A DNA stretch of 64,000 bases from Nissolia schottii (lineage: Eukaryota; Streptophyta; Magnoliopsida; Fabales; Fabaceae), in contig QANU01093679.1 of NCBI GenBank assembly GCA_003254905.1, positions 1,672,818-1,736,817 of the forward strand, written 5' to 3'. Below the pieces are notes generated by a model, which worked only from the letters and a program-made list of their open reading frames with translations, had not been told where the DNA came from and did no database searches. Below, piece after piece: positions 23,152 to 32,709 of this stretch. Position numbers and translations under genes: made by a program. Position 1 is the first letter of the stretch, and each line of letters starts with the position of its first letter.

Positions 23152-23711
23152 AAAAGGGTAAATAGCAATTTGGCTCCCTATACTTTTATTTATATGTACT
23201 TAACTTAAACTTTAACGTTTAAAAATGAGCAATTTAACACCTTAAGGTTACTATACTATTCAAATAACACCCTTTTGTTACATTTTGGACAAAATTTTCC
23301 TTTCTTATTTGAAAAAAAACACTCAACCCTTTTTGCATTACAACATTTTTTTGTTGTTGTTCCGTGAAACTCTAAAACAATGGCTACCTCCATAGCTTCT
23401 CAGCTCAAAGCTCTCTTTGCCAGCACTAATTTTAACCCGCTCAAGAGGGTCTTCACCTACCCTTCCATCTTGTTTGATTCCAAAGAATCCACCGACATCG
23501 GCAACGACAATATTGAAACCATCTTCACTCAAGAGACCTACACCTGCCCTTCCATCTTTCTTTTTTTGAAAATAAGAAAGGGCAATTTTGTCCAAAATAT
23601 AATAGAAGGGGGCTATTTGAACAACTTAAAAACGTTAGGATGTTAAAGTACTCATTTTTAAATGTTTGAAAGTTAAGTGCACATGATCGGTAAATTGATT
23701 TTTACCCTTTT
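23152..23711. mobile_element. Non-autonomous DNA transposon (about 560 bp, long TIRs) carrying a host gene fragment
   Basis: The left arm begins AAAAGGGTAAATAGC and runs about 160 bp to 23311. The right arm, from about 23569 to 23711, is its diverged reverse complement. Shared blocks include AAAAATGAG followed by 'tttaaca' and TTTTGGACAAAATT followed by 'tttcttatt'. The 250-bp interior is unique, GC-richer and coding-like (see 23380-23527). The arrangement resembles a Pack-MULE or foldback element. No clear target duplication was seen, so the superfamily is open. Confidence 0.7.
23380..23527 (+). pseudogene. Captured N-terminal fragment of a UTP10/HEATR1-like gene
   Basis: The frame begins MATSIASQLKALFAS and continues LKRVFTYPSILFDSKEST then DNIETIF. 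From memory this matches the conserved start of plant U3 snoRNP component UTP10/HEATR1 (MATSIASQL, then PSILFD and the acidic DI-TIF region). That protein is over 2000 aa; only about 50 codons are here, after which the frame runs into the element's right inverted repeat. It is therefore a gene fragment inside a transposon, not a functional gene. The identity rests on recalled similarity. Confidence 0.65.
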
Positions 23712-24143
23712 AAAAACCAAACAAAAGCAGAGTATTTCCTTTCATTCTACTTACATCATCCAATCCAATCTTCAATTTCATTCATGAACTATTCATATAT
23801 AGTTTAAAGTGGCCGATATTCTCAACTTGAATAAAATTTATGGATTCATACCGAGCCTTAAAAATCTCATTCCATAAAGCAAGGAAGCATATAATATAGT
23901 TAGTATAGTGCATTATATTATATTATAAATCAAGCAGCGGGAGACAAAGATAGAGAGGGGTAACTAACTGATCGATCAATAATGCAAGAGACACATGCCT
24001 ATAACTGATCCCACATGGCTCATCAGACAGTTACTTAGACTTTCTTTCAGCCAGCCATCTAGGTAAGGGAATACGGCTATGACATTATTATTGACTTGTC
24101 TCCTCTCACTCTCACTCTCTCTCCCCATCTATTTTTTGTTTTT

Positions 24144-24701
24144 TCAGTAAGGTCTTTCACCATAGTAGTTACCAGGAGGATCATAGTTGCAAATCATGAA
24201 CATGCCCTTTCCGCCACTGCAGTTAACACTGGCGCACCCAACCTTCCTGGTGGTGCCCCACACGACCTGCGTGTAGTGTCCGCACATCTGCTTATCGGCG
24301 CATGAGTTGTGCCAGTAGTTGTAGTACTGGCGCTCCTCAACCCAGGCGGTTACCGCCTGGGCTGGGGTCCACCCGGTGCCGCTCCCCCAGAATATGTTCT
24401 CGCCGTATGGCCCGTTGGAGTGCTCCAGGGCGCAGTCATTGCGCCTCTGGTTGGCGTACCACTGGGCGTAGTTCGTCAGTTTGGCGGACCACACCAGCGG
24501 TCGCTGCCTCACTGCGGACCGTGCGACATTCTGGGGGATCCGGAACTGGCTCGCGAAGCTTCTTTGTCGCTTCTGCCTGGTAATTTGTTGTTGGCCTTCT
24601 TGGTATTGGATGGTGGCACGTGTGGTTGAGGGGAGCAACAAGAAGAGGGTGATGGCGATGGTGGTGGTGAAACACCTGAGGGAATCTGTGGGATGCAACA
24701 T
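24144..24701 (-). CDS. PR-1-like CAP-domain secreted protein, single exon, 185 aa
   Basis: Second intronless PR-1 gene. The open frame extends upstream to 24785, but a TATA box (24764-24772) lies inside that extension, so the start is the Met at 24701. The resulting N-terminus has a hydrophobic segment (TIAITLFLLLPSTT) acting as signal peptide or anchor. The CAP domain follows: FRIPQNVARSAV, PLVWSAKLTNYAQWYANQRR, CALEHSNGPYGENIFWGSG, CGHYTQVVWGTT and CNYDPPGNYYGERPY at the end. It is of the common APQN type, with Gln where the first PR-1 gene has His in RHN. Between the leader and domain is a Gln/Arg-rich linker. The protein is clearly diverged from the plus-strand paralogue at 19905, so the two are not a recent duplicate pair. 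Confidence 0.93.
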   Translation of the reverse strand: MLHPTDSLRCFTTTIAITLFLLLPSTTRATIQYQEGQQQITRQKRQRSFASQFRIPQNVARSAVRQRPLVWSAKLTNYAQWYANQRRNDCALEHSNGPYGENIFWGSGTGWTPAQAVTAWVEERQYYNYWHNSCADKQMCGHYTQVVWGTTRKVGCASVNCSGGKGMFMICNYDPPGNYYGERPY

Positions 24702-24763
24702 TATTTGGAAGGAATTGTTGTATGTTGTTGTGAGAGGATGCTTTATTACTTGAAAAATGATGT

Positions 24764-24772
24764 GTTTATATA
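24764..24772 (-). promoter_or_regulatory. TATA box for the second PR-1 gene
   Basis: TATATAAAC on the minus strand, 63 bp upstream of the ATG at 24701. It decides the start codon, because the longer reading frame would begin upstream of this site. Confidence 0.6.
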
Positions 24773-24789
24773 AGGAACTTATCATGTGG

Positions 24790-27700
24790 TGTTTGTTGTT
24801 GTTGTTGTTATTGCTTTCTTTTAGGGTAGACCAATATTTTAAAAGCGCCTACACAAATTTTAAGGAGAAAATATTACTTGTACTACTTTTATGGACAAAA
24901 TGTCTCTTAGTGCATTCCTTCATTTTTTTTAATATTTTTTTTATAAAAGAAATGATAGAAATAAAGTTATTTTTGTTGAAAAGCTTGTTACTTGTTTAAT
25001 GATTTGAAGACCGGAGATGAGAATGAGGCTACATTGTCAACTCTACTTGGGTGGCATCCACGTTCGATGATGATTGCCATGTTTGCTTTTATTTACTTCT
25101 TTTTTTCTTTTTCTACATTGCCCATGCTTTTATTTACCACTACTCAAAGAAATACATTTTCTTTGATTAAAAATTTAAAGAATTTAATTGCTATGTATTA
25201 CACAATTATTTAATTCAATTATTTTATTTATGATTATTTAAACAGTGAATGAAAAAATCAATTATTTTATATAAGTGTTAATATTTAATTGAATAACAAA
25301 AAAAAAGTTTTACATTATTAACACATAACAATTAAACTTAAATTTAAAATATCTATACTTTTTGTTTTTTTTCCCCTAAATTTTGCATTGGCTAGGCCAA
25401 GTTTATTCCACTGTTTGTAGGCCAAAGAGGCACATGCGCATGAAAGACTTTTTAGAAATTGTGTCCAGAACTTTTGCATTTTTTTATGATTGGATAATGT
25501 GTGAGAAATATTATGTCCAGAAATTTTGCATTTTTTTATGATTGCATTTTTTTTCATTACTATTATCATTATTTAGTTTGTACCATGTGCTATAGTTAAA
25601 GTTGTTAGTGATATATCTAATTTTTGTAAAATTTGGCACAAGTAATAAATATGATAAATAGTTAATATGATTTAATGATTGAGTTGTTAAGAACTATTTT
25701 CTATAAAATTGTTAATGAATTTGTAACTGCCCAATAATTTTATATAATTGTAAATAGATCCCTACCGGAATTTTTATTTTATAAAATGTGGTTGAGTACT
25801 GAAAACTAAAGCTGAGGGTCTTGTTGAGTGTTCATTTATATAAAGGCCTTAAACCTCGGAGTCTTTCAGCTTGCCACAAATCCCGCGTGAGTTATCGGAC
25901 AAATTAACGAGATCCCTGGCCCTAATCATTGTAACTTCCGAATGAATTATTCAATTAACAGTATCAGACTTTGAGGAAGGAGGGAAACCCGGAAATTGAA
26001 ATAGAATAGGAGAGGGTTTGGACTTTTATGAGTTTGTGGGGCTCCTAATTTATCTAGATTAAACTCTTTCTCGAAGTAACATTTCTTTTGCAAGTCTTTT
26101 AATTTGGCGGGAAGAGCCATCAAACTTTTCAGCAGAAAAACCAAGAGGTTGGACAACTTAATTAAACAAAAATGGAAACAAGTTAAGGGATATAAATATA
26201 CAATATGGTTAAAACAAATTGCATGCCGTCCATCATTTCAATATGCATAGTGTTATTATTGTCATCATTAATCTTTCACCATCAGTAGACTGAGTTAAGT
26301 CATGAACACCCTTAACATGTTGCTACCGTTTTAAAAAGCAAAATTTTTCTGAGAGAAAAAATATTTCTTTTTATGTCATTAGCTAGACATTACAATGAGA
26401 ATATATACCATGACTCGCAACACAAGCATTGATAGATAAGGGACTCACTGTTTATCGACACAATTCCAACACTTTATATTTAAATATATACATTTGTAAA
26501 AAATTGATGAGATTCTTAAAAATGTAAGTGTATATATTTAAATAAAGATAATAAGATTCACTTTTTATGTAAATGTTTTTAAATTTGAAGCGATGAAATT
26601 GTATTTACTCAAAAATTGCACCACCATGGAACCTCAATTTTTTTTTTCTTCTTTTGGTGCTTTTATATCTTTAATTATTCTTTTTTGGTCTGGCTTTTAT
26701 TTCTTACAACGGCTCTATTTTGATATCCTCAAATTATGCTCAAATAGAGAACTCTCGAGCAGCATGATATTTTAACTTTGAAAATGTGTTGATACCCCCT
26801 ATTGAAGAGATAATTGGAAAAAACGAATGATCTAATTCTCACTATGATTCTTGGCATCTGTGATAGCTAGCTATGACAGCTTTCTCACAACCTCTAACAA
26901 CTTAACACCAACATATTACAATGTGTAAGGTCTCCATTCATTTAAAGAATAGAAATAGCAGAGGCCTCATAGGAATCTATAGGTCTCCATTCTTGCTAAA
27001 GAAGGCTAAAAGGATTCTCGGAAAGTAACAGAAATAAAAAGGTTGTTACAACATTAAAGAGAAATGCTTCAGATTCGGCCCCATTTACTATTTCTGAGTG
27101 TGGTATACGCAATGCAAGGCCATATTTAGGCTATTTATGTTAAACGAACGGTTATGCATTCACCAAGAAAAAAGTTGTTGGTCGTTGAGCACGTGAAGAT
27201 CAACGATACCACTAACAAACAAGCGGAAAAACGGACACACCGTTACTCGCATCTCATTGCTAACAAAAAGTTTTTGCAGCAGCAGATGGGAAGTTTGTCA
27301 CATAGATGTGAGTTAGTTACTCAGGTTGCAGTAAATTAAATTATGTAACTTTTTCTTTCTATCTGTGCTCTGTCTTTGTCACACCAACTCCTTGTAGCAT
27401 GATTGATTATCAGGTGAGAACATTCAAAACCAAACCGAATGCCGTGATCAAATTGATTATAAATGCCTATCATGAACCTCTCCAACGAAAATCAATTAAT
27501 CACAATGAATTTGAAATTGCGGTTGCGGCTGCTGCGAATGTAGTCGCAGTAGCGATTGTTGTGTGATGTGCAATGCAACTATTGCAATGTGAAATTTTTA
27601 TGCAGTTGTACAATGAAACTGAGTGTGTTGCGGCCTGCTGCAGGAGGCCTAATTAGGTTAAGCTGTGACCAATTACTATGAATTGGATTCACAACGTAAT

Positions 27701-27835
27701 TGTGGGGGTGATGCGGTTGAAGTAGTTGCCACAACCAGAACCACAATACGTGGGAGGCAGCACGTGAAGCACAATTTAAAACCTAAGAGAAGATCGATCA
27801 TATTGCTATATTATTACTAACTCTAGTATCAGACC
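24790..27835. other. Intergenic spacer, no gene recognised
   Basis: About 3 kb of AT-rich spacer. One possible MITE (27517-27758) is listed separately. Small open frames near 24992, 26593 and 27154 resemble nothing I know. A minus-strand stretch near 26000-26150 is vaguely leucine-rich but too weak to call. Confidence 0.4.
27517..27758. mobile_element. Possible MITE with GC-rich ends
   Basis: The left end ATTGCGGTTGCGGCTG and the reverse complement of the right end ATTGTGGTTCTGGTTG match in most positions over about 24 bp. The GC-rich ends contrast with the AT-rich flanks. No target duplication found. Confidence 0.35.
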
Positions 27836-29224
27836 ATGAAGGCTGTTCCCGTTCATGTAGCCGTTTTCGCGTTCCCATTCGGAACACATGCGGCTCCACT
27901 CCTGAACCTTGTGCATGGAATTGCAGCTGAGGCTCCCCAAATCAAATTCTCATTCTTCAACACAAAGAAATCCAATGCGTGCCTTTTCAGTGGGGAGAAC
28001 GAGCATGGATTTGACAACATAAAGCCTTATAACGTCAACGACGGGTGCCCGGAGGATCACGTGCCTTCGGGGAACCCTGTTGAGCCCATTCTTCTCTTCA
28101 TTAAGGTCATGCCCCAGAACTATAGGATAGCCATGGATGCGGCGGTGGCCGAGACAGGGAGCAAATTTACTTGCTTGTTGACTGATGCGTTCCTTTCGTT
28201 CTCGGCGGAGAATGGCAGAGGAGATGCATGTCAAGTGGGTTCCTCTGTGGACGGCAGGGCCTAACTCTATCCTTACCCATGTTTTTACCGATTTCATCAG
28301 AGAAAGGGTAGCCTCAAATGCTGGTAAGCTAGAAAATATTAGAAAACTAGATTTATAAGGATTTGGTGATTATTATTTTTCTAATGGTTGCAGCCCCCGG
28401 TTTCTCTTCGGTAAAGGCTTCTGACTTGCCCGATGGCGTAATCGCCGATACAGAGAACACTTTTTCAACTATGTTACACAAAATGGGACTAATGTTGCCA
28501 CGTGCAACCGCGGTCGCCATTAACTCATTTGTTGGATTGCAACCTCTTCTCGTGAGCGTTCTGGAATCAAAGATCCAAATGCTACTGAACATTGGTCCAT
28601 TCAATCTGACAATGCCGCAACCACGTGTTCCAGACAAGGAAGGGTGCCTAGAATGGTTGGAGAATCATCAGAATGGCTTGGTGGTATACATTAGCTTCGG
28701 GAGTGTGATATTACCCCCCACCCCATGAGCTGGCTGCACTAGCACAGGCATTAGAGGAATCCGGATTCCCTTTTATTTGGGCATTTAAGGGCAACCCTGA
28801 GAGGCAATTGCCAGGTGGGTTCCTTGAAAGGACAAGCCCAAAAGGGAAAATTGTTGCGTGGGCCCCACAAATGGAGATCCTCAAGCATACTGCCGTTGGG
28901 GTGTGCATAACACATTCCGGGTGGAACACAATTTTGGAATGCATAGTTGGTGGGGTCCCCATGATTTGTAGGCCGTTTTTTGGGGACCAGAAATTGAACA
29001 CGAGGATGCTGGAAAGTGTGTGGGGGATTGGTGAGCGTGTTCAGAACGGGGTCTTCACTAAAGAACCTACCGTGCGGGCTTTGGGATCGGCCTTGTCAAG
29101 TGAGAAAGGGAAGATAGCAAAACACAAGATACAAGAGCTAAAGGAGTCGGCAATGGGAGCACTTGAACCTAATGGTAGCTTTAGGAAGAATTTCCGTACT
29201 TTGATAGAGATTGTCACTAGTTAA
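27836..29224 (+). pseudogene. UGT78-like UDP-glycosyltransferase pseudogene
   Basis: Tandem paralogue of the intact gene at 30921-32709, with the same two-exon layout (about 27836-28323 and 28394-29224). The N-terminal FPFGTHAAPLL with catalytic His and the C-terminal sugar-donor box (WAPQ to GDQ) are preserved. Three lesions break it. One extra A near 28210-28212 (GGAGAATGG versus GGAGATGG) shifts the frame. One extra C in the run at 28714-28719 shifts it again. The start of exon 2 lacks about 25-30 bp present in the intact copy, and the intron is only about 70 bp against 433 bp. The lesions are few and the 3' part is intact, so inactivation looks fairly recent. A sequencing or assembly error could explain the homopolymer changes, but not the exon deletion. 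Confidence 0.88.
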
Positions 29225-29975
29225 GAGATTTAAGAACATCAATGCTTGTTCCTTACACACCTCTACAGTCAGATTTAGGATTTTGCAATCCCTTTGTTTA
29301 ATTAGATGTGTGCCAGAATTTGAGATAGTCCTCATTGTAATGTTCAAGTTGTATCATCCTTAATTTGTGTGAGGTTTTTTTTTTTAGTAAAAAAATAAAA
29401 ATGGTAGTGTGACTATTATGAATGCTTGTTTTTTATAGTGCAGTTATTTTTATCCATTTCAAAAAGTTAAAAATATTGAATTTTACATGATTTAAAAATA
29501 AAGTTTTATAAGTACAATGCAACCCTTCTTCTTAAGTTAGAATCTATTTATTGTGTTAATATTTCCATGTAGCTTAATCATGTGTAAACGGAGAGAATCC
29601 ATTTCTTTTAAGTTGTCACATGAACAGATTTATTTCTCAAAAAAATAAAAATGACATGAAAAATACGATGCAGTTGAGTTAGGTTTTTTTCCCCTTTCAA
29701 TATATGGCTAAAATTTGAGTTGAGTGCCTTCCTTCTTCAGGGAGTGGTTATGCCAGAATCTGTCACAATGCTTTCATGCTCGTAGAATGCAAACAAAGAA
29801 CAAGCTTCAAACAACGCTACTGGTGATTATGGGTTTGTAGTCCCATAATAGCATAAGTGAGTTAGTAGAACTGTTTGTAAGAATGACAAAAACCAAAACT
29901 GTTTTTGTAAGGAAAAGTATACTACACTACCTCAAAAATTCAAGTTCGTGGTAGTTACATCTAAGGTTCAGCAAC

Positions 29976-30160
29976 AAGCAACGGGGGGTTGATCCAAGTG
30001 GTAAGCGGCTTGATATCGCTTAAGCAAGGTCCCGAGTTCGAGACTTTGTGTGCGCAGTTATCCTGCTGTGAGACTCACCCGCCATAACCAGGTGCGCGAC
30101 CCGGGTCGAACCGGATTAGTCAAGGCTAAGCCTTGGATACCGGGTAGACAACCTAAAAAA
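29976..30160 (+). mobile_element. tRNA-derived SINE with perfect 17-bp target site duplication
   Basis: The 185-bp body is flanked by identical copies of ATCTAAGGTTCAGCAAC at 29959-29975 and 30161-30177. The 5' part has pol III internal promoter elements: an A-box-like TGGTAAGCGG at 29999-30008 and a B box GTTCGAGAC at 30036-30044 (consensus GWTCRANNC). The tail is a short A run. It lies between the UGT pseudogene and the intact UGT gene. The perfect duplication implies relatively recent retrotransposition. The SINE family was not determined. Confidence 0.88.
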
Positions 30161-30784
30161 ATCTAAGGTTCAGCAACGTTTTTTAACCGCTGCTAAACGA
30201 ATTTAAGTGCGGATTCGAGTGTTGCTAGGTCATTTCGCGACATTCAAAAACTGTTGAAACAAAACGTAGATCATGTGAAAATAATGTGAACCACATTCTT
30301 CTCCCTGCATAAAAAAAAATGTTAAAGTCCCTTAATTATTTAAGTTAACTGTTCTTCTAATAATTTTTATAAATGATATTTAAGTATAGTATTATTTTTT
30401 CATTTTATTTTATCCTTTAAAATTTTCAAGCGTCTTCGTGAAATTGTCTAACATGTTCTTAACATATTTTCATATTTAAAAATGTTTTTTTAGACATTAC
30501 AGATGTCTACTTCTCAAATATCAAATGTGTCCTACTTTTGGGGGATACCGTTTTATATTTGTGGACTTCTCAAATATACATGTACTCTACAATTAGTGTG
30601 AATTGGTTACCTTTACCCGTTTCCTTAGCATTTACATAGACCAAAAAAAACAACTAATCCATGCACATGCTCTTTGCACCCTTCTTAACCAATTAACCGC
30701 GTCTAGTTCGGCTAGCATCTTCCAGCTCATAATCATGCAATTTTCCATCTTTGTGTTCGGTCATTTCCACCTTCGCTGCAACTT

Positions 30785-30792
30785 TATAAATA
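30785..30792 (+). promoter_or_regulatory. TATA box candidate for the intact UGT gene
   Basis: TATAAATA lies about 130 bp upstream of 30921. I see no ATG between the expected transcription start (about 30815) and 30921, which supports 30921 as the start although the frame is open further upstream. Confidence 0.5.
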
Positions 30793-30920
30793 CCAACTTG
30801 ATCATAAATCACCGGTACCACAATACAATCTCTCAAAGGGTGATCATAATAGCAAGAGGAGATTTAAAAATTAAACATTCTCTTGCTATTACGAACCCCA
30901 AAAAAAAAAAGTGTCCAACG

Positions 30921-32709
30921 ATGAAAATTGTTCCCACAATGCACGTAGCCGTTTTGGCATTCCCATTTGGAACACATGCAGCTCCACTCCTGAACCTCGT
31001 GCAAGGAATTGCAATTGAGGCTCCCAATGTCAGGTTCTCTTTCTTCAGCACAAGCAAATCCAATGCATCCCTTTTCCCTAAGCAGAAGAAAGAGGGGTTT
31101 CATTATAACATTAAGCCTTATGATGTGCATGATGGGTTGCCAGACGGTTATGTCCCTACAGGACACCCGCTTGAGCCGTTTAACCTCTTCATCAAGGCAA
31201 TGCCCGATAACTATCGACGCGCCGTCGATGAGGTGGTGGCGGAGACAGGGGTGAAGTTTAAATGCTTGTTAACCGACGCCTTCCTTTGGTTCGGCGCGGA
31301 GATGGCAGAGCAAATGCATGCCAAGTGGGTTCCTCTGTGGACGGCAGGGCCTAACTCTGTTCTTGCCCATGTTTTCACGGATCTTATTAGGGTAAGGGTA
31401 GTCTCCGATGTTGGTGGTAAGAAATTCTTCTCAATTAAAATTTTTTTTTGTGCGTGTGTGATACGTTCTGAGTTAATTTGATTCATCAATAAATCTCGTT
31501 TTATGTTAATTTATGTCTAAATTCTTCAACAAAATGCTTCAAATGATTAGTTTCTTTCTTTAGATCAAATAAAAAAAAAAATTAAATGGATTTTTTTTCT
31601 TCTGTTTCGTATATAATTTGACACTTTAACTTTAAGTCATTATTTCATTTACCATTTTTTATGGTATTCTTATAATGGAATAGCTAAGGTGTCATATTGT
31701 AAATATAGCACTACCAAAACAAAACATATTTTTATGTTTCAAATCCCCAAGAATTTCTCAAAAATCCTAGTGTAAATTGTGACGAGCATTTAAACAAATG
31801 AGAATTTTACAATTTGGACTAATAAGGATTTGATCTTGGTTGTTTGTAGTCGATGATGAACAAAGCATCGATTTCATCCCGGGGTTCTCTTCAGTAAAGG
31901 TTAGTGACTTGCCTGAAGGGGTAATCGACGGCATAGAGCAACCATTTTCAGTGATGTTACACAAAATGGGATTAATGTTGCCGAGGGCAACAGCGGTTGC
32001 AATTAACTCCTTTGCTGCGTTGCACCCTCTATTTACAAATGAGCTGGAATCGAAGTTGAAAAGGCTATTAAACGTTGGTCCATTCACTTTGTCAATGCCA
32101 CAACCAAGTAATGTTGCGGACGAGCACGGATGCCTTAAATGGTTGGACAAACATGAGAATCGCTCAGTGATATACATAAGCTTTGGGAGTGTTATATTAC
32201 CACCACCCCATGAGCTGGCTTCACTAGCATATGCATTAGAGGAATGTGGATTCCCTTTCATTTGGGCATTTAGGGGTAACCCCGAGAAGCAATTGCCGCA
32301 TGGGTTCGTTGAGAGGACAAGGGCAAAAGGGAAAATTGTCACGTGGGCCCCGCAGCTGGAGATCCTCAAGCATAGTGCCGTTGGCGTGTGCGTGACACAT
32401 TCCGGGTGGAACTCAATTTTGGAATGTGTAGTTGGTGGGGTCCCCATGATTTGTAGGCCCTTTTTTGGGGACCAGAAATTGAACACAAGGATGCTGGAGA
32501 ACGTGTGGGGTATTGGTGTGCGTGTGGACAATGGGGTCTTCACTAAAGATGCTACCGTGAGGGATTTGAAATCAGCCTTATCAATTGAGGAAGGGGAGGT
32601 TATGCGGCAGAATATCTTGGAGCTCAAGAAATCCGCAATGGAAGCAACTGAGCCTGGAGGTGGCTCTACAAGGAATTTCACCACTTTGGTAGATATTGTC
32701 ACGAGTTAA
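30921..32709 (+). CDS. UDP-glycosyltransferase, UGT78 (flavonoid 3-O-glycosyltransferase-like), 2 exons, 451 aa
   Basis: Family 1 glycosyltransferase, probably adding sugar from UDP-glucose or a similar donor to a flavonoid in the cytosol. Exons 30921-31416 and 31850-32709 (intron 433 bp, phase 1) give 451 aa, usual for the family. Catalytic His19 is in FPFGTHAAPLL and its Asp partner is Asp119 in LLTDAF. The 44-residue plant sugar-donor box spans 331-374, from WAPQLEILKH to RPFFGDQ; the final Gln usually favours UDP-glucose. The usual HCGWNS is HSGWNS here. MLHKMGLMLPRATAVAINSF and GVPMICRPFFGDQ are typical of UGT78 proteins. The start is chosen by family alignment and the TATA position. It is the intact member of a tandem pair with 27836-29224. 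The exact acceptor and donor are inferred. Confidence 0.93.

Noticed and set aside
24702-24785. Upstream in-frame extension of the minus-strand PR-1 gene
   Set aside because: A TATA box lies within it, so these codons are probably not transcribed.
25947-26156. Leucine-rich minus-strand frame (SLMALPAKLKDLQ) reminiscent of an LRR fragment
   Set aside because: One short segment with no second repeat, no NB-ARC or kinase sequence nearby, and AT-rich flanks. Not enough to call a resistance-gene remnant.
29999-30044. A possible functional tRNA gene (A and B boxes)
   Set aside because: It lacks a cloverleaf acceptor stem and sits inside a SINE with target duplications, so it is the tRNA-derived head of the element.
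30603-30920. Upstream in-frame extension of the UGT gene (about 106 codons)
   Set aside because: It precedes and includes the TATA box, and family alignment starts at the Met at 30921; not part of the protein.
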